NCBI RefSeq assembly: GCF_013376005.1
Contig: NZ_JABMJK010000001.1
Coordinates: forward strand, 434,001 to 498,000
Source of the DNA: Duganella sp. SG902
GTDB taxonomy: Bacteria; Pseudomonadota; Gammaproteobacteria; Burkholderiales; Burkholderiaceae_D
DNA length: 64,000 nt
Direction: 5' to 3'
The notes under the pieces were generated by a model that was given only the letters and a program-made list of their open reading frames with translations, ran no database searches and had not been told where the DNA came from. Shown here in pieces: positions 19,024-27,221 of this stretch. Made by a program: the position numbers and the translations under genes. The first letter of the stretch is position 1; the number at the start of each line of letters is the position of its first letter.

Positions 19024-19884
19024 TTACTTCGACTTCGATTTCTTGATGTGGTCTTCCAGCTCGTTGAAGGTCGGACGCTCGGTCGAGTACAGCACCTTGC
19101 GGCCGAACTCCACCGCCAGCGCCGGCGCGTAGCCGTTCAGGCTGGCCAGCAGGGTGACCTTGACGCACTGGTACATCTTGGTCGACTCCTCCAGCTTCTG
19201 CTCCAGCAAACTCGACAGAGGGCCGACGAAACCATAGGCTAACAGAATACCGAGGAAAGTACCGACCAAGGCGTGCGCGATCAGGATGCCCAGCTCGGCC
19301 GGCGGCAAGCCCACCGATTCCATGGTGTGCACCACCCCCATCACCGCCGCCACGATGCCGAAGGCCGGCATGCCGTCGCCCAGCTTGGCGATGGCGTGGG
19401 CCGGCGCGGCGCCCTCGTGGTGGTGGGTTTCAATCTCGATGTCCATCAGGTTCTCGATCTGGAACGCGTCCATATTACCCGACACCATCAGGCGCAGGTA
19501 GTCGGTCATGAATTCCACGATGTGGTGGTCTTCCAGCACGCTCGGATATTTGCTGAACAGCGGGCTTTGCTCGGGGCTGTCGATATCGCCCTCGATCGAC
19601 ATCAGGCCTTCCTTGCGCACCTTGGACAGCACGTCGAACAGCAAGGACATCAGCTCCATGTACAGGTCCTTGGTGTAGCGCGAGCCCTTGAACAGGGTCG
19701 GCATCGCCGCCAGCGTGGACTTCAGGGTCTTGGCGTTGTTGCCGACCAGGAAAGCGCCAGCCGCGCCGCCGCCGATCATGACCAGCTCCAGCGGCTGCAG
19801 CAGCGCGGCCAGGTGGCCGCCATTCATGGCAAAGCCGCCGAACACGCCGACACAAACCACGACATATCCAATGATGACTAACAA
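19024..19884 (-). CDS. motA: flagellar motor stator protein MotA
   Basis: The ion-conducting stator subunit, with four membrane helices: two near the N-terminus and two at about 165-225 (GDGMPAFGIVAAVMGVVHTM and LIAHALVGTFLGILLAYGF). A large cytoplasmic loop between helices 2 and 3 carries the torque-generating charges (SKVRKEGLMSIE). The start is TTG at 19884. No ATG or GTG fits the family start, and a ribosome site GGGGAG lies 9 bp in front. It follows the methyltransferase gene after a gap holding a terminator-like hairpin. Confidence 0.94.
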   Translation of the reverse strand: MLVIIGYVVVCVGVFGGFAMNGGHLAALLQPLELVMIGGGAAGAFLVGNNAKTLKSTLAAMPTLFKGSRYTKDLYMELMSLLFDVLSKVRKEGLMSIEGDIDSPEQSPLFSKYPSVLEDHHIVEFMTDYLRLMVSGNMDAFQIENLMDIEIETHHHEGAAPAHAIAKLGDGMPAFGIVAAVMGVVHTMESVGLPPAELGILIAHALVGTFLGILLAYGFVGPLSSLLEQKLEESTKMYQCVKVTLLASLNGYAPALAVEFGRKVLYSTERPTFNELEDHIKKSKSK

Positions 19885-19905
19885 GTGTGCTGACTCCCCA
19901 GTGCG

Positions 19906-19941
19906 AAAACCGGCCGAATTGTGTCTGAGCGGGCCGGTTTT
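19906..19941 (-). terminator. terminator-like hairpin in front of motA
   Basis: A perfect 10-bp stem, AAAACCGGCC (19906-19915) with GGCCGGTTTT (19932-19941), 16-nt loop, and a T run on both strands. On the minus strand it sits between the methyltransferase stop and the motA start, only about 7 bp before the motA ribosome site. It could end the flhDC transcript or act as an attenuator in the motA leader. A possible sigma-70 promoter on the minus strand between 20014 and 19942 (TTGCCC, 18-bp spacer, TATTGT) would make it part of the motA leader. Confidence 0.6.
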
Positions 19942-20014
19942 TCAATAATTTACATATAGAACTACAATAGCCTGAGTCGGGGTGGGCGGGCAAGAGAATA
20001 ACGTCAAATGATGC

Positions 20015-20788
20015 TTAAAAGTACCATATGTAGAGTGGAACGTCGCCCTCGGTGGCATGCAGGATGCGATCCGCTGGTCTTTCCTCAACGATAAATTCGT
20101 AGCTGACGAGCATCGATCCAGGACACATTTCAGCGCGCGTCTTGCGCCACAGCGCGGGCATGGCGGCCGGCGACAGGTAGGCGAACACCAGGTCATAGCG
20201 GCTGAAATCCAGCTTTTCATAATCGCCGCGCACGAAGCGCGCGCGGCTGCCGGACAGGCGCGCGCGCAACCAACTATACAGGAACGGCAGCGGCGCCAGC
20301 TCGATGCCACTGACCTCGGCGTCCGGCCGCGCGCGCGACAGGTACAGCACAAAACCGCCCAGCCCGCTGCCGATGTCGATCACCCGCGCCGGCTTGTCGG
20401 CCGGCAGCAGCTGGCGCACCGCGTCCCACACGGCCGGCCCGGACGGGTAGTACGGCACCTGGGTGCGGAAGGTCGACCAGTACCAGCCCAGCAGCAGCAA
20501 AAAGCCCAGCCCGAACAGCCAGGACGGCAGCTGCAGCGCCAGCGCCGTCAGCACGGCCAGCGGGAACAGCAGCTGGATGGCGCGCCACCAGCGGGCCAGG
20601 CCCAGTTTCCAGGTCAGGCCGGCCGCCAGCACGCCCTGCACCACGGCCACGCTCAGGTAATCGACGGGGAAACGAAAACTGGCCATCACATAAATGATGG
20701 CCAGTGTGAGCGGCACCGCGCCGCACTGGATCAGCATGGCCCGCACGGCGGGCGCGCGGGCGATACGTTGTAGATAAGGTAAGGTCAC
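20015..20788 (-). CDS. membrane-anchored class I SAM-dependent methyltransferase
   Basis: A 257-residue protein. Three to four hydrophobic segments (about residues 18-40, 43-60 and 70-105) anchor it. A soluble class I methyltransferase domain follows, with motif I in RVIDIGSGLGGF (about 135-146), an acidic SAM-ribose position in GIELAPLPFL, and RFVRGDYEKLDFSRYDLVFAYL. The GTG at 20788, 7 bp after the flhC stop, is preferred; an upstream start would lie deep inside flhC. Its place between flhC and motA suggests expression with the flagellar master operon. The substrate is unknown; the fold is also seen in lipid and small-molecule methyltransferases. Confidence 0.8.
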   Translation of the reverse strand: MTLPYLQRIARAPAVRAMLIQCGAVPLTLAIIYVMASFRFPVDYLSVAVVQGVLAAGLTWKLGLARWWRAIQLLFPLAVLTALALQLPSWLFGLGFLLLLGWYWSTFRTQVPYYPSGPAVWDAVRQLLPADKPARVIDIGSGLGGFVLYLSRARPDAEVSGIELAPLPFLYSWLRARLSGSRARFVRGDYEKLDFSRYDLVFAYLSPAAMPALWRKTRAEMCPGSMLVSYEFIVEERPADRILHATEGDVPLYIWYF

Positions 20789-20795
20789 GCCGGCA

Positions 20796-21344
20796 TTATG
20801 CCGCCAATGCCTCCGTTTCGCGCGATTTTTTGGTCTTGCCGGCGCGCGAAGGCATGTGGCACAGGCCGCACACATAGCTGCCGTTGAGGTCCATGGCGTT
20901 GACCACGAACTTGCCCTGGCATTTGTTGCATGGCGCCAGCTCCAGCATCTTGCTGCTGAAGAAGCGCACCAGGGTCCAGGCGCGGGTCAGCGACAGCAGC
21001 GGCTCCTCGCCCGGCTCCGGCGGCATTTGCTCGAGGTACAGCTTGTAGGCCTTCATCACCGCCTCGATGCCGGTGGCGCCGGCATGGGTCACCAGGAAGC
21101 TGTGGATATTGATGAACAGCGAGGAATGGATATTCGGCTGCCAGGTCAGGAACCAGTCGGTCGAGAAAGGCAGCATGCCTTTCGGCGGCGACACGCCCTT
21201 CAGCTCCTTGTACAGCTTGAGCAGGCGCTCGCGCGACAGCGAGACCTCCGACTCCAGCAGCTGCAGGCGGGCGCCCAGCTGAATCAGTTCGATGGCCAGC
21301 TGGATTTCCTGGGCTTCCGATACGACGCTTTTCTTGGCGGCCAT
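20796..21344 (-). CDS. flhC: flagellar transcriptional activator FlhC
   Basis: With FlhD forms the FlhD4C2 activator that switches on flagellar genes. The 182-residue protein has an N-terminal helical part ([19 protein letters not shown]), the conserved [10 protein letters not shown] region, and the zinc site built of two CxxC pairs (CNKCQGKF and CGLCHM) near the C-terminus. It starts 27 bp after flhD. Confidence 0.95.
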   Translation of the reverse strand: MAAKKSVVSEAQEIQLAIELIQLGARLQLLESEVSLSRERLLKLYKELKGVSPPKGMLPFSTDWFLTWQPNIHSSLFINIHSFLVTHAGATGIEAVMKAYKLYLEQMPPEPGEEPLLSLTRAWTLVRFFSSKMLELAPCNKCQGKFVVNAMDLNGSYVCGLCHMPSRAGKTKKSRETEALAA

Positions 21345-21371
21345 GATCTATGCTCCGAACGCTGACGACGG

Positions 21372-21689
21372 TTAAACGATTTCTTCGGCCGGCTGGCCAG
21401 CCATCAGGATGGCGGCGTGCGACTGGGCCAGCACGCGATCCTTGTTATAGTTGGTCAGCATGGCCAGGATGGCGCTGTCGTCGAAGCGGAAGCGGGCCAG
21501 CATCATGTTGCCGCCTGCCAGTTTCAGGATTTGGGCGTTGCTCATGCCTTCGATCAGGTCGGCGATTTCCGCGGCGATGCCGAGGCGGAAGATCGCGGTG
21601 ACTTTGTCGGCGCGGATCATTTGCTGAGCCAGCATCAGGTAGCTCAGGTTAGCGTCGCGGATTTCAGCCATCATGTCGTTTGCGGTCAT
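21372..21689 (-). CDS. flhD: flagellar transcriptional activator FlhD
   Basis: The FlhD subunit of the flagellar master regulator. The 105-residue protein begins with EIRDANLSYLMLAQQMIRAD, the highly conserved FlhD core, and continues with RLGIAAEIADLIEGMSNAQILKLA. It is the first gene of the motility block. A long AT-rich leader region lies in front of it. Confidence 0.95.
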   Translation of the reverse strand: MTANDMMAEIRDANLSYLMLAQQMIRADKVTAIFRLGIAAEIADLIEGMSNAQILKLAGGNMMLARFRFDDSAILAMLTNYNKDRVLAQSHAAILMAGQPAEEIV

Positions 21690-22251
21690 TTTCCCTACTC
21701 CTTACAGTTTTTCTCTCTGTCGGAACACTTTTGCGTTTCCGTTGAGATACATTCTGCTTGAGCAACAAATGCACGAGAAGAGGTGACTCTCCGTATTTTT
21801 TGCCGGGAAATGACGAACGCAACCTGTCGGTGTTTGTCTGACAAACACTCGCAGATCACTCATCCACGCCCTTGCGGCGTAGGTTTCTTGCTGGATACAA
21901 GCTTCAAGAAAAGCCCTGTTTTGAATCGAAAAATAAAGCGGCAAAGCGACTCTTTTTTGCGACATCCAACCCGGTAACGGCAGCCCTTTTGGAAACTTTA
22001 GGGTTTTTTGAAAAAATTTTTAAATTTTTTTCGATTTGCCGCGACGGGCGCTTTTCTGTTCGTCTAAGAACGGTAACGGCAGGGCTTGAGGGAACTTTAG
22101 GGCTTTTTCCGAAAAAACCTGAAAATTTTTAGAAAGCCCCTGAAGTCCGGCAATAATGCGGTGAAGAGTTAAAATTTGCCGCTTAAAAATCGGCTCGATC
22201 ACCTATTTTTCCGGTTACACTCACTACTTTAGACCTCAAACATCACCCCAA
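21690..22251. promoter_or_regulatory. 562-bp AT-rich region between flhD and kynU with an imperfect duplication
   Basis: No gene is supported here. The region is far more AT-rich than its surroundings. Two imperfect direct copies occur about 100 bp apart: around 21972-22020 and 22071-22130. Each has GGTAACGGCAG, then GGAA(A)CTTTAGGG, a T run and an A run. Regulators of flhDC such as OmpR, CRP or H-NS usually act in such leaders. The flhD promoter (minus strand) and the kynU promoter (plus strand) must both lie here. Confidence 0.55.
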
Positions 22252-23502
22252 ATGACCACTCGCAACCACTGCCTGGAACGCGACACGCAAGACCCGCTCG
22301 CCCCGCTTCGCGACCAATTCGACTTGCCGGACGGCGTTATTTATCTGGACGGCAACTCTCTGGGCGCCCGCCCGAAAGCCGCCCTCGCCCGCGCCCAGCG
22401 GGTGATCGCCGAGGAATGGGGGCGCGACCTGATCCGCAGTTGGAACACGGCCGGCTGGTTCGAATTGCCGAAACGGCTGGGCAACCTGCTGGCGCCGCTG
22501 ATCGGCGGCGCGGACGGCGAAGTGGTGGTGACCGACACCACCTCGGTCAACCTGTTCAAGGCGCTGGCGGCCGCGCTGATGATGCAGGCGCATGACCCGG
22601 AGCGCGCCGGCCGCCGCGTGATCGTCACCGAGCGCGCCAACTTCCCGACCGACATTTACATGGCGCAGGGCCTGACCGCCTGGCTGGACCGCGGCTACGC
22701 GCTGCGCCTGATCGACAGCCCGGACCAGCTGCCGGCCGCCGTCGACGCCGACGTGGCCCTGGTCATGCTGACCCACGTCAACTACCGCACCGGTTATCAA
22801 TACGACATGAAGGCCACCAGCGCCCTCGCCCACGACGCCGGCGCGCTGATCGTCTGGGATCTGGCGCACTCGGCCGGCGCGGTGCCGGTGGACCTGCATG
22901 CCGACGGCGCCGACCTGGCGGTGGGCTGCACTTATAAGTACCTGAACGGCGGTCCCGGCGCGCCGGCCTTCATCTGGGTGCCGAGGAAGCACCAGCCGCG
23001 CTTCCAGCAGCCGCTGTCCGGCTGGTGGGGCCACGCCGCGCCGTTCGCCATGGCGCCCGACTTCCAGCCAGCCGACGGCATCGCGCGCGCGCTGTGCGGC
23101 ACCCAGTCCATCGTCTCGCTGGCCCTGGTGGAATGCGGACTGGACGTACATCGCCAGGCCAGCATGGCCGCCATCCGCGCCAAATCGCTGGCGCTGACCG
23201 ACCTGTTCATCGAACTGGTGGAGGCGCGCTGCGCCGATCATCCACTGGGACTGGTGACGCCACGCGAGCACGCCCGCCGCGGCAGCCAGGTCAGCTTCAC
23301 CCATCCGCACGGCTACGCGGTGATGCAGGCGCTGATCGCGCGCGGCGTGATCGGCGACTACCGCGAGCCGGCCATCATGCGTTTCGGCTTCACGCCGCTG
23401 TACACCAGCTATGCTGACGTATGGGACGCGGTGGAGATCCTGCGCGACATCCTGGACCGCAAGGACTACAACGTCGACGCCAAGCGCGACGCGGTGACTT
23501 GA
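22252..23502 (+). CDS. kynU: kynureninase
   Basis: PLP enzyme that splits L-kynurenine to anthranilate and alanine in tryptophan breakdown. The 416-residue protein has [11 protein letters not shown] at the N-terminus, [14 protein letters not shown], the aspartate contacting PLP in [11 protein letters not shown], and the Schiff-base lysine in [11 protein letters not shown]. All expected motifs are present at the usual length. It is followed after 26 bp by kynA in one operon. The kynurenine formamidase gene is not in the window. Confidence 0.95.
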   Translation: MTTRNHCLERDTQDPLAPLRDQFDLPDGVIYLDGNSLGARPKAALARAQRVIAEEWGRDLIRSWNTAGWFELPKRLGNLLAPLIGGADGEVVVTDTTSVNLFKALAAALMMQAHDPERAGRRVIVTERANFPTDIYMAQGLTAWLDRGYALRLIDSPDQLPAAVDADVALVMLTHVNYRTGYQYDMKATSALAHDAGALIVWDLAHSAGAVPVDLHADGADLAVGCTYKYLNGGPGAPAFIWVPRKHQPRFQQPLSGWWGHAAPFAMAPDFQPADGIARALCGTQSIVSLALVECGLDVHRQASMAAIRAKSLALTDLFIELVEARCADHPLGLVTPREHARRGSQVSFTHPHGYAVMQALIARGVIGDYREPAIMRFGFTPLYTSYADVWDAVEILRDILDRKDYNVDAKRDAVT

Positions 23503-23528
23503 GCGTGGCCTGAAACGAGATAAACAAT

Positions 23529-24383
23529 ATGAGCGAAAATAAATGCCCGATGCATGGCGCGGCCGGTGGTGAGTGGCACGGCGCCCAAATGGACTTCAGC
23601 AACGACATGAGCTACGGCGACTACCTGGGCCTGAACCAGATCCTGCACGCCCAGCACCCGCTGTCGCCGAATCACAACGAGATGCTGTTCATCATCCAGC
23701 ACCAGACCAGCGAACTGTGGATGAAGCTGATGCTGCACGAGATGCGCGCGGTGCGCACCCACATCCAGACCGACGACCTGCCGCCGGCCTTCAAGATGCT
23801 GGCGCGGGTGGCCCGCATCATGGACCAGCTGGTGCACGCCTGGGACGTGCTGGCCACCATGACGCCGCCGGAATACACGGCGATCCGCCCCTACCTAGGC
23901 GCATCGTCCGGCTTCCAGTCCTACCAGTACCGCGAGATCGAATTCATCCTCGGTAACAAGAACGCGGCCCTGCTCAACGTCCACGCCACCACGCCCGAAT
24001 TCCCGCTGCTGCAACAGGCGCTGGCCACGCCATCGATCTACGACGAAGCCGTCAGGCTGCTGGCCCGCAACGGCCTGCCGATTTCCGAGGCGCGCCTCAA
24101 CGTCGACCCGACCCAGCCGACGGTGGCCGACGACTCGGTGCAGCAAGCCTGGCTGGAAGTCTACCGCGACCCGACCCGCTACTGGGCGCTGTACGAACTG
24201 GCCGAGAAACTGGTGGACATGGAAACCGCGTTCCGCTTCTGGCGCTTCCGCCACGTGAGCACGGTGGAGCGCATCATCGGCTTCAAGACCGGCACCGGCG
24301 GCACGGCCGGCGTCAGCTACCTGCGCAAGATGCTGGACGTGGTGCTGTTCCCCGAACTATTTGCACTCCGCACGGCGCTCTGA
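23529..24383 (+). CDS. kynA: tryptophan 2,3-dioxygenase
   Basis: Haem enzyme that opens the tryptophan indole ring to N-formylkynurenine. The 284-residue protein carries the conserved [28 protein letters not shown] and the C-terminal [14 protein letters not shown] Cys/His-containing N-terminal leader of about 25 residues precedes the core. It is second in the kynUA unit. Confidence 0.95.
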   Translation: MSENKCPMHGAAGGEWHGAQMDFSNDMSYGDYLGLNQILHAQHPLSPNHNEMLFIIQHQTSELWMKLMLHEMRAVRTHIQTDDLPPAFKMLARVARIMDQLVHAWDVLATMTPPEYTAIRPYLGASSGFQSYQYREIEFILGNKNAALLNVHATTPEFPLLQQALATPSIYDEAVRLLARNGLPISEARLNVDPTQPTVADDSVQQAWLEVYRDPTRYWALYELAEKLVDMETAFRFWRFRHVSTVERIIGFKTGTGGTAGVSYLRKMLDVVLFPELFALRTAL

Positions 24384-24440
24384 TCCGGGAACTCGCGCGC
24401 GCCGGCCCTCTCTAAGCTAAACACTTAACAGGGAGGGTCT

Positions 24441-25049
24441 ATGAAACAACACGTACGCAACTGGGCAGCAGCGAGCCTGCTGTGCATCGGCGCGGCGGCG
24501 GCCGGCATGGCCAACGCCGCCACCCACACCACCATCCTGACCGGCGCCAAGGAAGTGCCGGCCAACAGCTCGCCCGGCATCGGCGCGGCCGCCATCACGT
24601 TTGATCCGGCCGCCCATGTGCTGGAACTGGGCGTGGCCTTCGCCGGCCTGCTGGGCCAGAGCACCGCCGCCCACATCCACTGCTGCACCGCCGATCCCGG
24701 CGACGGCCTGGCCGGCGCCATCACGCCCTCGTTGACTGGTTTCCCGCTGGGCGTCGCCACCGGCGCCTACAGCCATACCTTCGACACCTCCCTGGCCGCG
24801 ACCTGGAACCCCTTGTTCCTGAGCGCGCACGGCGGCACCACGGCCGGCGCCGAGGCGGCCTTCTTCGCCGGCCTGAACGCCGGCACGGCCTACCTCAACA
24901 TCCACAGCATGGCCGCGCCGGACGGTGAGATCCGCGGCTTCTTCGCCCCGGTCCGGGCGGTGCCGGAGCCGGCCAGCTTCGCCATGCTGGGACTGGGCGT
25001 GCCGGCCGTCCTGCTGCTGGCGCGCCGCCGCAAGACCGGGGCTACCTGA
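24441..25049 (+). CDS. exported CHRD-domain protein with PEP-CTERM anchor
   Basis: A 202-residue exported protein. It has a signal peptide ending near AGMANAA, a CHRD domain (about residues 30-170; TILTGAKEVPANSSPG, AAHIHC and AYLNIHSMAAPDGEIRGFF) of the kind found in chordin and several bacterial surface proteins, and a C-terminal PEP-CTERM sorting signal: VPEPAS, a hydrophobic helix and RRRK. Such proteins are handled by exosortase and usually go to the envelope or matrix. It has a good ribosome site (GGGAGG). It overlaps the convergent hydrolase gene by 8 bp. Confidence 0.88.
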   Translation: MKQHVRNWAAASLLCIGAAAAGMANAATHTTILTGAKEVPANSSPGIGAAAITFDPAAHVLELGVAFAGLLGQSTAAHIHCCTADPGDGLAGAITPSLTGFPLGVATGAYSHTFDTSLAATWNPLFLSAHGGTTAGAEAAFFAGLNAGTAYLNIHSMAAPDGEIRGFFAPVRAVPEPASFAMLGLGVPAVLLLARRRKTGAT

Positions 25050-26991
25050 CGCTGGCGCCGACCAGCGGCAGCTCGATATAGCTGTCGTGATAGATGCGCT
25101 GGGTGGCTTTCCTGTAATCCGCAGGCTGGGCGTGGAAGATATTCTGCACGAAGGTCTGCGGATTGCGGTCATACAGCGGGAACCAGCTGGACTGGATCTG
25201 CACCATGATGCGATGGCCCGGCAGGAACACATGGTTGGCGGTCGGCAGCGCGAAGCGGTATGGCAGCGGCGTGTTGGCGGCGAGCGGCTTGGCCTGCGCC
25301 GGGTTTTCGCGATAGCGGCCACGGAAAATATCGGCCGAAATCATCAACTGGTATCCGCCCAGCTCAGGCTGCGCCGCCACCTGGTCCGGATACACATCGA
25401 TCAGCTTGACCACCCAGTCGGCGTCGGTGCCGCTGGTTGAGGCCAGCAGATGGGCCACCGGCTCGCCGCTGATCTTCACCGGCGCGGTCAGCACGCCGGT
25501 GGTGTAAGTCAGCACATCGGTGCGGCCCGAGGCCTCGCGCTGGTCGTCGACCAGCCAGCGCGGCCAGGTCTGGCCCTTGGCCTCGTCGTAACCGAACGGC
25601 GGGATCGGCCGCTGGCGGAACGGCACCGGCTTGGCCGGATCGGAGATATATTCGTCGTAGGCGTTCTTTTGCGCCGGCGCCGCCAGCGGCGTGGGCGCGC
25701 TATTGGTCAGGTTCAGCCGCGCATTGGCGGCCAGGCGCAGCGTGGCCGGCGCGATAAAGCAGCCTGTCGCGCAACCGGCCGGCCAGCTGTCGAGCGCGCG
25801 CCATTTGTTGGTGCCGGTCTCGAATGCGTTGACTGGCGCGATGGCTGGCGCCGATGCGTCATCCTTCAGATAACGGTCAAGGAAAGGCATCAGGATCTGC
25901 TCGCGGAAGTGCAGGCCGGTGTCGCTGTTGAACTTGATCGGCCCCAGCTTGCTGGCATCGCCATCCTGGCCGCCGTGGTTCCATGGCCCGATCGCCAGGA
26001 ACACCTTGTTGTCCTTGTCGTTCGGCTTGATCGCCTTGTAGACCGCGATGGCGCCGTAGATGTCCTCCGCATCCCACAGGCCGTGCACCAGCAGGGTCGG
26101 CACCGTCACCGGCTGTTTGGCGAGGATCTTGTCGACCGCCTGGCTCTGCCAGAACTCGTCGTAGGCCGGATGGGCCACCACCTTGCGCCAGAAGCCGCTC
26201 TGCTCGACGCCGCGCTGGCGCGCCAGTTCGCCGGCCGAGCCGGCGCGCAGATACATATCGTAATCGTCGTAGTGGCTGGTGAACCAGCGCGCGTCGTTGC
26301 GGCGCGTGACCACCTGTTCCAGAATATAGCCGAGGTTAATTTGCCGGAACGCGCCGTGGTGGAACCAATCGTCGCCGCGCCAGCCGTCCACCATCGGATT
26401 CATCGGCACCGCCACCTTCAGCGCCGGATGCGGATTGACCAGCGCGATCAGCGGCAGATAGCCATCGTAGGAACCGCCGATGATGCCGACCTTGCCGTTG
26501 GACTCCGGCACATTCTTGCTGAGCCACTCGATGGTATCCCAGGTGTCGGTGGAATGGTCGATGGCGGTGGGGTTGAACGGCGAGCCGGCCATCGGGCGGT
26601 TCATCACATAATCGCCCTCGGAGCCGTACTTGCCGCGCACATCCTGCACCACGCGGATATAACCGCCCTTGACGATCACGTCCGGCTGGTTGTCGTAGCC
26701 CTGCAGGATGGACTCCATCTGCGCGTTCTCGGCGTGATTGACCATCTCGGCGGCGTTGTAGGGCGTGCGCGTGAGCAGCATGGGCGCGTCGCGGGCCTTG
26801 CGCGGGATCACAATCACGGTATTGAGCTTGACGCCGTCGCGCATCGGAATCATGACCGCGCGCTTGACGTAATCGAAGCTATCGACCGGCGCCTTGAATT
26901 CGTCCGGCGTTTCGCTGGGCAGGGGATTTTGCGCGTAAGCGGACAGGAAAGCGCAGGCCAGAACAGCCAGCGCGAGTGCGGATTTCTTCAT
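25042..26991 (-). CDS. exported CocE/NonD family alpha/beta hydrolase
   Basis: A 649-residue serine hydrolase of the CocE / X-Pro dipeptidyl-peptidase group, with an N-terminal signal peptide ending near AYAQ. The nucleophile Ser lies in IIGGSYDGYL, the Asp probably in LLVHGLWDAED and the His in GPWNHGG. A C-terminal jelly-roll domain of about 200 residues follows (ISGEPVAHLLASTSGTDADW). Relatives cleave esters, beta-lactam side chains or dipeptides; the substrate cannot be told. It is transcribed alone, behind the 27-kb repeat region. Confidence 0.88.
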   Translation of the reverse strand: MKKSALALAVLACAFLSAYAQNPLPSETPDEFKAPVDSFDYVKRAVMIPMRDGVKLNTVIVIPRKARDAPMLLTRTPYNAAEMVNHAENAQMESILQGYDNQPDVIVKGGYIRVVQDVRGKYGSEGDYVMNRPMAGSPFNPTAIDHSTDTWDTIEWLSKNVPESNGKVGIIGGSYDGYLPLIALVNPHPALKVAVPMNPMVDGWRGDDWFHHGAFRQINLGYILEQVVTRRNDARWFTSHYDDYDMYLRAGSAGELARQRGVEQSGFWRKVVAHPAYDEFWQSQAVDKILAKQPVTVPTLLVHGLWDAEDIYGAIAVYKAIKPNDKDNKVFLAIGPWNHGGQDGDASKLGPIKFNSDTGLHFREQILMPFLDRYLKDDASAPAIAPVNAFETGTNKWRALDSWPAGCATGCFIAPATLRLAANARLNLTNSAPTPLAAPAQKNAYDEYISDPAKPVPFRQRPIPPFGYDEAKGQTWPRWLVDDQREASGRTDVLTYTTGVLTAPVKISGEPVAHLLASTSGTDADWVVKLIDVYPDQVAAQPELGGYQLMISADIFRGRYRENPAQAKPLAANTPLPYRFALPTANHVFLPGHRIMVQIQSSWFPLYDRNPQTFVQNIFHAQPADYRKATQRIYHDSYIELPLVGASVR

Positions 26992-27001
26992 AAAAACTCC
27001 G

Positions 27002-27083
27002 GGGTCAGGTCCTCCAATTCTACACGGCCCCAGCTGTATCTTGCGATAGCGCTGGGCTCGTGTAGAAATGGAGGACCTGACCC
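27002..27083. repeat. long near-perfect hairpin of the GGTCAGGTCC type
   Basis: A 25-bp inverted repeat with one mismatch. The left arm, at 27002-27026, begins GGGTCAGGTCCTCCA; the right arm, at 27059-27083, ends TGGAGGACCTGACCC. The 32-nt centre is itself partly palindromic (CCCAGC at 27029-27034 region with GCTGGG near 27051-27056), so the whole 82 nt can fold into one long hairpin. This looks like a non-autonomous element of the REP/MITE kind. No transposase gene is nearby. Confidence 0.75.
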
Positions 27084-27102
27084 TAACGCCTGACCCTAAC
27101 GC
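27077..27102. repeat. 13-bp tandem repeat
   Basis: CTGACCCTAACGC occurs twice without a gap (27077-27089 and 27090-27102), followed by decayed CGCTAACGCCGCTAA. It starts inside the right arm of the long hairpin. A further GGACCTGACCCC lies at 27200-27211, so GGTCAGGTCC-like words recur through the whole spacer. Confidence 0.7.
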
Positions 27103-27147
27103 CCGCTAACGCCGCTAAGTTAAGCCTTTTTTGAACGCAAACTGATG

Positions 27148-27181
27148 AGCCGTAATTCCCGCGCAGGCGGGAATTACGGCT
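27148..27181. repeat. perfect 15-bp palindromic hairpin
   Basis: AGCCGTAATTCCCGC (27148-27162), loop GCAG, then the exact reverse complement (27167-27181) and TTTT on the plus strand. The core ATTCCCGC-GCAG-GCGGGAAT is identical to the left REP unit at 12389-12408, so it is a copy of the same repeat. It lies downstream of the htpG stop and might end transcription, but its T run is on the strand opposite to htpG. Confidence 0.7.
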
Positions 27182-27221
27182 TTTAACTTGGCGGCATTCG
27201 GACCTGACCCCGGATTCGGCC

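Noticed and set aside
21702..22202. Small open frames of 60-87 codons in the flhD upstream region
   Set aside because: They lie in AT-rich, repetitive DNA, have no ribosome sites and no family resemblance.
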